Shown piece after piece: positions 43,342-51,710 of a stretch of DNA of 64,000 nt (the stretch's first letter is position 1; each line of letters opens with the position of its first letter). The notes below the pieces were generated by a model. It saw nothing but the letters and a program-made list of their open reading frames with translations, was not told where the DNA came from and ran no database searches. Location of the stretch: the NCBI GenBank assembly GCA_018335335.1, contig JAGXKG010000002.1, positions 1 through 64,000 of the forward strand, written 5' to 3'. Position numbers and translations under genes: made by a program. The DNA comes from Candidatus Thorarchaeota archaeon. GTDB lineage: Archaea; Asgardarchaeota; Thorarchaeia; Thorarchaeales; Thorarchaeaceae.

Positions 43342-43533
43342 TTATATCACCATCTATCCTGTTTTCCGTGACTCCCTTCCCTCTATAAGTTCTTGTTTTC
43401 GAAGAAGAACTTGCTGCGGTTTTTGCTGTTAATGTATCTCTGAAGCTACGTATTTCGTTAAAAGCAAATATTAATCACCGTTAACACCGTAAATATCAAT
43501 TGGGTATCCAAAATTCAGATTGATTCATTTCAG

Positions 43534-44406
43534 ATGTTTGTAGAATTCATAGCTTCACTTCTTCAGCCATTCGGGTTGGATCCCTATGCACAATACATAG
43601 CCATTGTGCCATTTTTGATAATACTCTATATTGTCTATCTTATTGTTGCACGTTCAATTCGGATGTCATTCCACAGGGCTGGTTTACCACGGGAAGCTAC
43701 TACAGGCGTAATATTCATTGTTCGTCTAATCTTCTTCGGAATTGCGGTTATTGCGGCTTTGACAATAACAGAGATAGTAGCTGGTGAGGGAGTTGTTGCC
43801 TTTGGTGCCCTAACAGGTACAGCTGTGGGTCTTGCCTTTTCAAGGTCATTAAGCAACATGGTTAGTGGCCTCTATGTATTTGCTTCGCGCCCGTTCCGCA
43901 TTGGTGACTACATCAGAATTGGCTCAGTTGAAGGAATTGTCCGTGATATTACTCTCAATTACACGAAAATAGTGAAACCCGATTATACGATTGAGGCAAT
44001 TCCTAATTCAGATATTGTTGAAGAGAAATTGGTGAATTTCCGCATCAGGATTGATCAGTATTTGAACCTTAGAGGAATGAAGAAAGAGCAAGAAATAACA
44101 GAAGAAGGCCGGCTTTCGAGCGCGATGAACAAATTCAAAAAGTTGACGACTGGAGAAGAAATATATCGCTACACGTTTGAGATATTTGCACATCGAGCCT
44201 ATGATGTGGGTGAAGCTCGAGAAAGCATGAGGCGCGTTGTCCAAGAGTGGGAAAACCGTTTCCTTAATCCGCCAGAGATGTTTTACAGCACAAATGATTA
44301 CAATGGCACAAGATTCGGTTTTGCTATCATTGTGGATGATCCTAAGAAGATACTTGAAGATGGTGCTGATTTCCAAGAAGCACTAGTAAAGTCATTTCAA
44401 GGTTAA
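43534..44406 (+). CDS. mscS: MscS-family mechanosensitive channel
   Basis: 290 residues. Three membrane helices (about 20-43, 55-75 and 82-108); the pore helix contains GALTGTAVGLAFSRSLSNMVSG, where Gly/Ala packing resembles MscS TM3, followed by RPFRIGDYIRIGSVEG and a beta domain (VRDITLNYTKI). A C-terminal alpha/beta domain completes it. It opens under membrane tension during osmotic downshift. ATG 43534. Downstream lies a dyad before an RHH gene. Confidence 0.9.
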   Translation: MFVEFIASLLQPFGLDPYAQYIAIVPFLIILYIVYLIVARSIRMSFHRAGLPREATTGVIFIVRLIFFGIAVIAALTITEIVAGEGVVAFGALTGTAVGLAFSRSLSNMVSGLYVFASRPFRIGDYIRIGSVEGIVRDITLNYTKIVKPDYTIEAIPNSDIVEEKLVNFRIRIDQYLNLRGMKKEQEITEEGRLSSAMNKFKKLTTGEEIYRYTFEIFAHRAYDVGEARESMRRVVQEWENRFLNPPEMFYSTNDYNGTRFGFAIIVDDPKKILEDGADFQEALVKSFQG

Positions 44407-44422
44407 GCGCAAGGCTATTGGA

Positions 44423-44455
44423 GGGGATATGTGTTCCTAAGTGAGTAATATCCCC
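44423..44455. promoter_or_regulatory. Widely spaced dyad before an RHH regulator
   Basis: GGGGATAT (44423-44430) and ATATCCCC (44448-44455) are perfect 8-bp half-sites separated by 17 bases, 64 bases upstream of the RHH gene start. The half-site GTAATATCCCCA recurs at 44736-44747 across the end of the same gene. There is no T-run, so a terminator is unlikely. Confidence 0.5.
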
Positions 44456-44518
44456 ATTGTAACCTGAGTGAGACACCAATTCATTATCTGGTTTACCTCA
44501 CACTTCAAACGAACCAAG

Positions 44519-44740
44519 ATGAAAGTCGTGACGATTTGCTTGCCAAAGAGGTACGTTTCAGGTATTGAGGACTTGGTAGAACAGAGCAAATATCCTAATC
44601 GATCTGAAGCAATACGAATCGCAATCCGGGATATGCTTGTTGATGAATTGTGGGGGTCTCGAACACAAAAACGTCCTTCTGTACCTCTTGTTTCGCAACT
44701 AAAGGAGACATCTCCTCCGGAAGAATCAACCCCTCCGTAA
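44519..44740 (+). CDS. Ribbon-helix-helix transcription regulator
   Basis: 73 residues from ATG 44519; the longer frame back to 44468 lacks support. The first strand (MKVVTICLPKRYVSGIEDLV) and the NRSEAIRIAIRDMLV helix are a typical CopG/NikR-like RHH fold that dimerises to bind DNA. The C-terminal tail is Pro/Ser-rich and probably disordered; no metal-binding domain is present. A wide dyad upstream may be its own operator, suggesting autoregulation. The next gene begins 43 bases downstream. Confidence 0.8.
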   Translation: MKVVTICLPKRYVSGIEDLVEQSKYPNRSEAIRIAIRDMLVDELWGSRTQKRPSVPLVSQLKETSPPEESTPP

Positions 44741-44783
44741 TATCCCCAAGCTATCTTTTTTAGTAGTCTAGTAAGAGTGTTGC

Positions 44784-45407
44784 TTGAGTGCCTATCTAAC
44801 TCAAGATGAACTTAGGAGAATTATGAACATGGTTATGGATCGCATCAAGAAAATCCTCGGCAAAGAAGAAGAGGAAGAAGTCGAACCTGAAGCTGAAGCC
44901 GAACCTGAAGTAGCAGAAGAATCCCCTACCGAAGATGAGGCCGAAGAAGAGGCTGAATTTGAGGAAGAAGAAGCTGTGGAGAAACCCCCTGCTCGTGGAA
45001 AAAGCACTATTCCATATCATGATACATTTCAGAAAAGATTGGAATTCCTATTTGATAACGAGGAAACTGCGGGAGAAATGAAGGCTCCAGATGAATTCTC
45101 GCTGGAGTTCATGGTTATGGGTGAACGATTCAATGTAACAAAGGACTCTATGGGTCCTGTTGAGATTGAGTCTGGAACTACCTCTGGTGAAGATGTATTC
45201 ATTCGAATGTCAAACACCGTAGCGAAAAACCTGCTTGATGCTGCTTCCTTTGATGAATTCTCAGAAATCTACATGCAGTATTACCGAGAATCGGAATCTG
45301 ACAAGTACGTGAAAATCGACCTTCGTAAACCCATTGAGGAATTGAATAAGCGAGGTTATGTTAGAGTACCCATTTTACGGCTCTTAGTTGGTCAGGTCCG
45401 TCCCTGA
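44784..45407 (+). CDS. Acidic protein with a possible SCP2-like domain
   Basis: 207 residues. N-terminal helix (LTQDELRRIMNMVMDRIKK), then about 50 residues that are mostly Glu and Ala (likely disordered), then a domain of about 120 residues. In that domain, FSLEFMVMGERFNVTKDS and EDVFIRMSNTVAKNLLDA resemble the strands and helix of sterol-carrier-protein-2-like lipid-binding folds; this match is weak. TTG 44784 has a poor site; ATG 44823 follows GGAG and could be the real start. No catalytic residues recognised. Confidence 0.6.
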   Translation: MSAYLTQDELRRIMNMVMDRIKKILGKEEEEEVEPEAEAEPEVAEESPTEDEAEEEAEFEEEEAVEKPPARGKSTIPYHDTFQKRLEFLFDNEETAGEMKAPDEFSLEFMVMGERFNVTKDSMGPVEIESGTTSGEDVFIRMSNTVAKNLLDAASFDEFSEIYMQYYRESESDKYVKIDLRKPIEELNKRGYVRVPILRLLVGQVRP

Positions 45408-45493
45408 TAGATGATTTGGCTACAATTAATCATAGGCACTTATTAGGCTGGGAGACACTACTTCATTTACACCTAATGGTGGGAACGTAGAAA

Positions 45494-46174
45494 ATGAAGG
45501 ATATCAATTTACCAGCTATTGTGATTAACTTCAAAACATATCCACAAGCCAACGGTGAAAGAGCTGTTTTGTTGTCACAGGCTTGTGAACGAGTCGCAAA
45601 GGAATACGACGTTTCTGTTATAGTTGCCCCCCAGGTTACGGATCTCTATAGGGTCAGCAGGGCTGTGGATATTCCTGTGTTCTCACAGCATATGGATCCT
45701 GGATCTCCTGGTCGCTTTACTGGTCACGTTCTTGGTGATGCACTTGTAGAGTCAGGTTGCTCTGGAACGATACTCAATCATTCTGAAAACAGAATGGAAC
45801 TAGCCGATATCGAGGCTGCTATCCAGACTGCTGAAGAGCACCATCTGTATACTATCATATGTACGAACAATCCAGCTGTGAGCGTTGCTGCATCGGCCCT
45901 CAATCCTTCAGCTGTCGCAGTTGAGCCTCCCGAACTCATAGGAACTGGTATCTCGGTTTCTCAAGCTCAGCCAGAAATCATAAGCGGTACTGTTGAAAAA
46001 ATCCGTGTAGTGAATGAAGAAGTCGATATCTTATGTGGAGCTGGCATATCAAGTGGTGATGATGTTGAGGCTGCACTTGATCTTGGAGCACAGGGAGTTC
46101 TACTTGCATCGGCAGTTGCCAAGGCGGAAGAACCAGTCGAGGTTCTAAGAGACCTTGCTCAGCCAATCGCCTGA
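45494..46174 (+). CDS. tpiA: Triosephosphate isomerase
   Basis: 226 residues, the short archaeal form. Catalytic Lys in INFKTYP, His in ILNHSENR and Glu in AVEPPELIGTG; the phosphate loop is CGAGISSGDDV and QGVLLASAVAK. It interconverts DHAP and glyceraldehyde-3-phosphate, supplying the FBP aldolase/phosphatase encoded 2.5 kb upstream. ATG 45494 is preceded by GGTGGGAACG. Confidence 0.95.
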   Translation: MKDINLPAIVINFKTYPQANGERAVLLSQACERVAKEYDVSVIVAPQVTDLYRVSRAVDIPVFSQHMDPGSPGRFTGHVLGDALVESGCSGTILNHSENRMELADIEAAIQTAEEHHLYTIICTNNPAVSVAASALNPSAVAVEPPELIGTGISVSQAQPEIISGTVEKIRVVNEEVDILCGAGISSGDDVEAALDLGAQGVLLASAVAKAEEPVEVLRDLAQPIA

Positions 46175-46231
46175 GCGTCTATTTCGTTTGATTTTTCAGG
46201 TATCTGAACCATTACAAAAACGGCGATATTA

Positions 46232-47116
46232 TTGAAAGTCGACCTTGAATGTGCTCATTGTCTTATTGAACGAGCAGTAAACCAAGCTAAGCTTGCTACT
46301 GATGATCCCCAAAAACAAATGGAAGTCGTAACAAAAGTCACCGAACTGTTCGGTAGAGAGCTAGACGAGAATTCAGTTCCAAGTCACATTGGTACAGACC
46401 GAGACTTGCTTGTCCAAGAGATAACGGGAAGGGATCCGTACGTACATCTCAAAGAAGAATCCAATGAACTAGCCCTTGAGCTATTCCCAACGCTTCGGAG
46501 TCTAGTACATGAACAGACTGATTCTGATTCTAGATTCAGAAAAGCTGCGCTTATTGCCGCAGCAGCTAATGCCATTGAGTTTGATGTTTCGGGGCGGGAA
46601 TTCGACTTGGAGACTCTCCGAGAATTGGTCGCTGATGTAGAATCTGGTTTGGCTATTGATGAGGTCAGTGAATTCTACAAAATGTGTCACGAGGTCGGCG
46701 AAGTTGTATATTTGATGGACAATGCTGGCGAAGTTGTCTTGGATATGGTACTTATTGAACAAATTCAGAACATCGGACCAGAAGTGGTTGCAGTTGTTAA
46801 AGGTGGGCCGATTCTTAATGATGCTACTATGACTGATGCGGAAGCAGTTGGACTAGATGAATGTGCTGACCAGGTGGTAGATACCGGAGCTCCAGCTATA
46901 GGCGTCAATCTAGATCGTGATTCAGACGATTTCAAGCAATTGCTGTTTTCAGCCGAATTGATTGTGGCCAAAGGAATGGGCAACTATGAGAGCATGACAG
47001 AATTTGATACGAGTGAGCTGTGTCCTGTAGTACATATAATGCGAACCAAGTGTTGGCCTGTAGCTCGTCATGTTGGTGTAGATCGTTACAAGAATATTGT
47101 TCTGATTCGAACTTAG
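46232..47116 (+). CDS. DUF89 (ARMT1-like) metal-dependent phosphatase
   Basis: 294 residues. N-terminal CAHC (subfamily I feature), the metal-site LMDNAGEVVLDMVL (Asp, Asn) and VKGGPILNDATMTDA, then SAELIVAKGMGNYE. Family members are manganese- or cobalt-dependent phosphatases that clear damaged or side-product sugar phosphates. That fits its position after triosephosphate isomerase. TTG 46232 is the only start in place before the CxxC. Confidence 0.9.
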   Translation: MKVDLECAHCLIERAVNQAKLATDDPQKQMEVVTKVTELFGRELDENSVPSHIGTDRDLLVQEITGRDPYVHLKEESNELALELFPTLRSLVHEQTDSDSRFRKAALIAAAANAIEFDVSGREFDLETLRELVADVESGLAIDEVSEFYKMCHEVGEVVYLMDNAGEVVLDMVLIEQIQNIGPEVVAVVKGGPILNDATMTDAEAVGLDECADQVVDTGAPAIGVNLDRDSDDFKQLLFSAELIVAKGMGNYESMTEFDTSELCPVVHIMRTKCWPVARHVGVDRYKNIVLIRT

Positions 47117-47118
47117 AC

Positions 47119-47943
47119 CTACATGTCTCTATCAAAACAGAATGTTCTGCTGTATGGTTTGGCTTCTACATAGAACACCTTCAATTCCGGGAATTCTAGA
47201 TTGAGATAGTTGTTGAGTCGTTCCATACCCGGATTCTCCGTAGAAAGCGAACCTAATTCTAGCAGATTACAGCCGCGTTCGTTTGCTATGATTCTCGTTT
47301 GCGGTGTTGCATCCCCCGTCACGATTGTCCGTGCCTCCTTCTCTAGGGCACTTAGGATTTCGTTTTTTGAAATCAAACTACCTGGAAAAACCAGTACTTT
47401 CTCCACTTCTTGGTCGAGCTGACCTGTGAACTTAATTGAACTGAGGTTCATCTTATCTGCCACGTAGTTGAGAAATCGCGAGTGATTCATCGGCTCAGTG
47501 GTCTTGACTATGCGGCCTGCTGGAACTAATGATTCATGTTCTCCCTTTGTCATAAACTGTTGTTTATGTGTCAACCCCAGTCGCTCTACAAGTGCATCGC
47601 TGAGCCCGTTTTCAGCCCCTGTCCAAGCGGAGCTCATGACATATGTTGATATGTAATTCTTACTCAGTAATCGCACTCGGTCAAGATCCCACCCACTAAG
47701 GTGTTTTTTCGGCGCGGCGAAAATTGGTCTATTTGATATCAAGAGGTTTGCTTTTTGCTGTGTAGCACTAGTCACTACTCTTGCAGACGGATAAGATGCT
47801 ACCAAAACCCGATTCACGGTAGTTTTGATTTGATCGGATGTAGATTGAGGCCCTATTTCAACGTAGCTTTTCCGCTTTGCAAAAGCAAGTCTGTTTGGAG
47901 CTATGTCTTCTAGATATTGGACTATATCAAACAGAGTAACCAT
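47119..47943 (-). CDS. NIF3-like (DUF34) protein with degenerate metal site
   Basis: 274 residues. The fold is recognisable: DIVQYLEDIAP at the start, ANLLISNRPIF where NIF3 proteins have ITHHP, SSAWTGAENGLSDALVERL where they have HT-N-D, and VTGDATPQTRIIANERGCNL followed by GSLSTE where they have a GHY-x-E. Most metal His are replaced (Asn-Arg for His-His, Ser/Ala near the third, Ser for the last), though the late Asp and Glu remain. Metal binding is therefore doubtful, and it may bind nucleotide or protein instead. Confidence 0.7.
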   Translation of the reverse strand: MVTLFDIVQYLEDIAPNRLAFAKRKSYVEIGPQSTSDQIKTTVNRVLVASYPSARVVTSATQQKANLLISNRPIFAAPKKHLSGWDLDRVRLLSKNYISTYVMSSAWTGAENGLSDALVERLGLTHKQQFMTKGEHESLVPAGRIVKTTEPMNHSRFLNYVADKMNLSSIKFTGQLDQEVEKVLVFPGSLISKNEILSALEKEARTIVTGDATPQTRIIANERGCNLLELGSLSTENPGMERLNNYLNLEFPELKVFYVEAKPYSRTFCFDRDM

Positions 47944-48019
47944 CTTCTCTCTCCTTAGCTTTTTTCATGTTGAGTGATTGGCTGGGACGCATCAGGAACT
48001 ACATCCCAGCCGTATCAGA

Positions 48020-50446
48020 TTACATCATCCCTTTCTTCCGCATAACGACCAAGATAACTGCAATAATCGCGACTCCACTTATAGCTATTGCAGTAAATAC
48101 CAGAGGATTAAGAATTCCGGGTGAAATAGGCGGGGTCTCTCCGGTGACTGTAATCGTCTTGCTTTCAAGGATGAACGTATTGCCAAGTTTATCTCCAACA
48201 GATACTTGGATAGTTACATTCGTCCCATTGGAGTATGGACCGATTTCAGCCTCATACTTACCACCCACATATTCCATCGATATTGCGTTCTCTGTTTCGT
48301 CTACTGAATAAGTCAGGTTTACGGTTGAAATCAAAGATTTGCTCCCGATATCCTGTGGGAGCTCGACGATCAACATCAATCCTTCATCGGCAGACTCGAC
48401 TGAAGAGGTAACGCTATCAATTATACCTCCAGTCAATAGAGTGACAGGTTTCAAACTCTCAGTCGTGTTGAAGTCCTTGAGGTTGAAAACAATTTTCGTA
48501 TATCCATAGCTACCGGTTTGAGCATCAAAATCAACGGTTCCCGTAGTGCCAGCACCAGCAGCAAGAGCTCGCCAATCCTCTTCAAAACTCAAAGAAGTAC
48601 TATCAAATGGAGTGACATTCAGTTCAACTCCGGTTTCAAGCCTGTTTGCCATGGATAAGCTTATTGTGGTCTCGCTACTTGGTTCAGAAACCCCAATACT
48701 CTGTGAGACCTCTAATGCAATGCCCGTGACTTCCTCACTTATTGCATCTTCTGCATATGCTATGGCTCGTGATGGATTCCACCAATCTAATGCACTCTTT
48801 GCATGGTCAAGATAGAGCTGCGAAAGGGACACATTATATCCGCCCCCCTCAAGAGTCTCAATTTGACTCTCCGCATTCTCAACAGTTGTTTTGGCCTCTT
48901 CCTGAATTGAGAGAAAACGGTCCACCCAGACACCCTGACCGAAAACGAGATTGTTATACTTATCAAGAACAACTATTCTGCGATTCAGGACTGCATTTAT
49001 GAGATCATCAGCTGTGATTGTACCCCCTGGCCCGCTGGGATTCTTTACAAACGCCACATTTCTGGTCAAACCGAGTTTCTTAGCAGAATGCCCATCCGAG
49101 GCTCCCATGAATGGCCAGAAATATGCTTGCTCTCCCAACCCGTGGATGTATCCGGAGTTATCCACTTCGAATGCATCATAGCCGTAGTTTTCGAAGTTTT
49201 CCCACACTGCTGCATACGGGAATCCTATGGTTGGGTGACAGAATACCGCTATGCCCCCTTGGGTATGTATGCCATCTACAGCTTCTTGTGTATTATCTGC
49301 ATAGATCTGTTCGGTGAGTGGAAAGCCGACTGTATGTGGGATTGCAGACAACTCAGCTCCAATGAAAATCTCCGAATCTAGACCATATGTCTCTGTGAAA
49401 TCTCTGACTGCTAGTGCTCCATAGATGCCATTAGTAGAGGGCTTATCATAGGAGTGGTCTGACATGACAAAGAAATCCTGATGGACCTCCAAGTTCCTGA
49501 TTGCCATCTCACTAGGAGTATTCTGCCCATCGCTCGCAGTTGTGTGATCATGATATGCCCCATTGAAAATTTCATACTGCTCAATCTCTGTTTCGTTCAG
49601 GTCTGGTCCGTGGCCGATTCTGATAATTGCCCTCTCCGGCAGATTAACCGCTCTTTGCTCAGCCCCGACCAACCAATCGAAGATATTTACAGTTAGCTGT
49701 GAGTGGTCATCATCATTCACTTGCCACCCCACATTCTTTCTGTACTGCGTGAATGGAGCAAGAGCACCTATTGCCACTACTCTACCACTTCCATCTTCTG
49801 CAATGGCAAGCGCATCTCCAGAATCACTTGTTGCTAATGAAGTAGCTGCACCACTAACCGAGAGCGGGCAGCCACTGAGCTGGTCTGCATTTGAATGGAA
49901 TGAGTCGACATCTGTGGTTATCTGATGGTCCTCCATCTCCCCTTCACTTCTGAGTACGCGCCCTCGCCATCTTTCTGCATCAAACTCGATACCATACGTT
50001 GTGGAAACCGGATTCAGATTCTCGACACTGTATCCCCAGGACCCCTCAAGGGGCTCGACGCCAACCAGCAGTAATCCACCACCATTCTCAACAAAGGTAT
50101 GAATAGCATCAACTTCCCCCGTTGTAAGAGCAATGTACGGGAAGAATAGGGCTAGAACATCGTAATCATCAAGAAAACCACTATCAAGTGAACCATTCCA
50201 GTTCATGCTCACATTATATCCATGTTCGGAGAGTATCCAGCCAAACATGGATGCATTTCCCGGTGTCCACATCTCTGATGCGTTACCAGTATGTGACTCG
50301 TCAACTAGGACGTTCCCTCCACCAGAATTGGAGAGGGAATTCCCCATGTCAGGCACATCTGATGTAGTCGATACATCATGCGCAATTGGTACCTGTAATG
50401 ATAACATTAGAAGAAGAAAGAAACTTAGCAGAGCAATTTTTTTCAT
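48020..50446 (-). CDS. Surface-anchored PHP-domain metallohydrolase with N-terminal glutamine-amidotransferase-like domain
   Basis: 808 residues. Signal peptide (1-24); a DUF4350-like or glutamine-amidotransferase-like domain (about 45-270, with VENGGGLLLVG); a PHP/CehA-like metallohydrolase domain (about 295-500) with YHDHTTASDG, MSDHSYD, VFCHPTIGF and GASDGHSAKKLG; then a coiled or helical stretch and Ig-like beta domains; and a C-terminal membrane helix with MRKKGMM. All the expected metal residues are in place. It may act on an extracellular phosphoester or related substrate. ATG 50446 is preferred to GTG 50452. Its upstream region is shared with 50453-50565. Confidence 0.82.
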   Translation of the reverse strand: MKKIALLSFFLLLMLSLQVPIAHDVSTTSDVPDMGNSLSNSGGGNVLVDESHTGNASEMWTPGNASMFGWILSEHGYNVSMNWNGSLDSGFLDDYDVLALFFPYIALTTGEVDAIHTFVENGGGLLLVGVEPLEGSWGYSVENLNPVSTTYGIEFDAERWRGRVLRSEGEMEDHQITTDVDSFHSNADQLSGCPLSVSGAATSLATSDSGDALAIAEDGSGRVVAIGALAPFTQYRKNVGWQVNDDDHSQLTVNIFDWLVGAEQRAVNLPERAIIRIGHGPDLNETEIEQYEIFNGAYHDHTTASDGQNTPSEMAIRNLEVHQDFFVMSDHSYDKPSTNGIYGALAVRDFTETYGLDSEIFIGAELSAIPHTVGFPLTEQIYADNTQEAVDGIHTQGGIAVFCHPTIGFPYAAVWENFENYGYDAFEVDNSGYIHGLGEQAYFWPFMGASDGHSAKKLGLTRNVAFVKNPSGPGGTITADDLINAVLNRRIVVLDKYNNLVFGQGVWVDRFLSIQEEAKTTVENAESQIETLEGGGYNVSLSQLYLDHAKSALDWWNPSRAIAYAEDAISEEVTGIALEVSQSIGVSEPSSETTISLSMANRLETGVELNVTPFDSTSLSFEEDWRALAAGAGTTGTVDFDAQTGSYGYTKIVFNLKDFNTTESLKPVTLLTGGIIDSVTSSVESADEGLMLIVELPQDIGSKSLISTVNLTYSVDETENAISMEYVGGKYEAEIGPYSNGTNVTIQVSVGDKLGNTFILESKTITVTGETPPISPGILNPLVFTAIAISGVAIIAVILVVMRKKGMM

Positions 50447-50565
50447 AAGCACTCAACCAATTAGATATTTACACTTGTCCTACATAAGATGTTTCATTTA
50501 GACAGAGTGTCAATTGGCTGAGAACCTTGTGGATGAGGATTTGTGGCTAGCAATAAATTGGGGCT

Positions 50566-50865
50566 TTATTCTTCCTCTTCAATCTCCTCATCATATTGGT
50601 ACAGTTCATCGAGATCTTCGTCAGAGACAAGCTGTTCTCTTGGCTCTTCTTCAATCTCTTCGATTTCCGGCTCCTTCTCGGGAGCTTCTGGAACTTCTCT
50701 TTCAAAAACACGCCCCTCTCTTTCTGCCTTCGTTTTCTTAATCTTCCAGTACTTGGCATTAACACTGCGTAGTCTTTTCTCGCGCTTCTCATTAGTAACC
50801 GAGGGATTCTGTACGTTTCGTAACCTTGCTCGTTCTCTTTCTAGAGCTTTCTCCTTGTCGCCCAT
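50566..50865 (-). CDS. Small charged protein of unknown function
   Basis: 99 residues: a basic N-terminal half (MGDKEKALERERARLRN) and a very acidic C-terminal half ending EEIEEEE. No domain recognised; mostly helical or disordered. ATG 50865 has a GGTGAA site 5 bases ahead and a TATA-like ATAAAAA near 50905, so it looks like a real gene. It is divergent from the RHH regulator at 50986, and both may share the promoter region. Confidence 0.6.
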   Translation of the reverse strand: MGDKEKALERERARLRNVQNPSVTNEKREKRLRSVNAKYWKIKKTKAEREGRVFEREVPEAPEKEPEIEEIEEEPREQLVSDEDLDELYQYDEEIEEEE

Positions 50866-50904
50866 TTCTTTTCACCGCAGCGCTTCGGTCCAGTCCGGGA
50901 ATGT

Positions 50905-50930
50905 GTTTTTATAACTGTGTCGAATACACA
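50905..50930. promoter_or_regulatory. Divergent promoter region with a short dyad
   Basis: TTTTTATAAC at 50906-50915 can serve as a TATA-like element in either direction. It is followed by TGTGT (50916-50920) and ACACA (50926-50930), a 5-bp dyad with a 5-base spacer, between the small charged gene and the RHH regulator gene. Confidence 0.35.
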
Positions 50931-50985
50931 AAGAAATCGGTATGTCCATATCACTTCTTATCTACTGAATCGGTGGTTGTTTGGT

Positions 50986-51504
50986 ATGCCCCCTTCAAAT
51001 CAAGAAGAAGTAAGCATCAGAATACGTCTTAGCCCTGAACTTCTACAGAGAGTAGATCGGGCTGCTGGTGAACATGGCCGGCAGCGGTTTATTCGAGATG
51101 CCATTCTTTCCAAGCTTGATGAGGAGCTTCCGCCTATTGTCAATCGGCTTGTAGATGAAGTTGAAGAACTCCGAGCTCGTGTCGAATACCTTGAGGAACA
51201 ACAATCAGCGAGTATGTATAGGGATCAGCTAAGCTCAGTAACCAAGCGGCAAATATGCCGAGATGAGTTGGACAGAAAGATACTGACATACTTCGTTCAG
51301 CATAAGGGCGCAACTACTCCCGAACTTGCTGAAGAGTTACTGGGAAGTGAATCTAAGCGTCGCACCATTTTGGACAGAATTCATAGAATAAATGACGTAG
51401 CAGAAGAGATAGTGGACTTTCGGATTTTGGAATATGAGAAGGGACTGCGTAATGGTAAGCAAGGAGCTTGGTGGCTCATTGATAAGAATGAACTCATTCA
51501 GTAG
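50986..51504 (+). CDS. RHH-type regulator with coiled coil and winged-helix-like C-terminus
   Basis: 172 residues from ATG 50986 (the frame is open back to 50917). N-terminal RHH segment VSIRIRLSPELLQRVDRAAG and RFIRDAILSKLDEEL, then a coiled coil (VDEVEELRARVEYLEEQ), then a C-terminal domain from about 95 (DELDRKILTYFVQHKGATTP, ELAEELLGSESKRRTI) like a winged helix. The combination suggests a DNA-binding dimer with a second DNA or effector site. Divergent from the small charged gene; upstream of the first tRNA-Arg. Confidence 0.72.
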   Translation: MPPSNQEEVSIRIRLSPELLQRVDRAAGEHGRQRFIRDAILSKLDEELPPIVNRLVDEVEELRARVEYLEEQQSASMYRDQLSSVTKRQICRDELDRKILTYFVQHKGATTPELAEELLGSESKRRTILDRIHRINDVAEEIVDFRILEYEKGLRNGKQGAWWLIDKNELIQ

Positions 51505-51513
51505 GTGGTAAAT

Positions 51514-51522
51514 GCTTTAAGG
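51514..51522 (+). promoter_or_regulatory. Candidate TATA box of tRNA-Arg(CCG)
   Basis: GCTTTAAGG lies about 25 bases before the first base of the mature tRNA, the usual archaeal spacing. Confidence 0.4.
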
Positions 51523-51542
51523 TCGTGAGAACGTGAAGCGGT

Positions 51543-51620
51543 GGGGCCGTAGTCTAGTCTGGATAAGGCACCAGCCTCCGGAGTTGGTAATCCCCGGTTC
51601 AAATCCGGGCGGTCCCGCCA
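51543..51620 (+). tRNA. tRNA-Arg (anticodon CCG)
   Basis: 78 bases including encoded CCA. Acceptor GGGGCCG pairs with CGGTCCC (one G-T), anticodon stem CCAGC/GTTGG with loop CTCCGGA, so the anticodon is CCG, reading CGG. T arm CCCGG-TTCAAAT-CCGGG, discriminator G. No intron. A T-rich stretch follows (CTCTTTTTGATTTC). Very similar to the tRNA-Arg at 51982. Confidence 0.95.
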
Positions 51621-51661
51621 CAAATTAACCTCTTTTTGATTTCTATTCTATTTGCGCGGAC

Positions 51662-51669
51662 TTTATATC
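51662..51669 (+). promoter_or_regulatory. TATA box of the 62-residue protein gene
   Basis: TTTATATC lies about 45 bases before the ATG at 51711, consistent with a short leader. Confidence 0.45.
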
Positions 51670-51710
51670 TCTATAATGACTATTAATAACTAATATGGAC
51701 GGTTGACCCT

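Noticed and set aside
44423-44455. Dyad after MscS as a terminator
   Set aside because: The loop is 17 bases and no T-rich tract follows, while the half-site recurs elsewhere near the RHH gene. An operator fits better.
50566-50865. Charged protein gene as a chance frame caused by low complexity
   Set aside because: Glu-rich frames are often artefacts, but a good GGTGAA site and a TATA-like element precede the ATG, so it is kept as a gene at moderate confidence.
51543-51620. Possible intron in tRNA-Arg(CCG)
   Set aside because: The sequence folds into a normal 78-base tRNA including CCA without any insertion.
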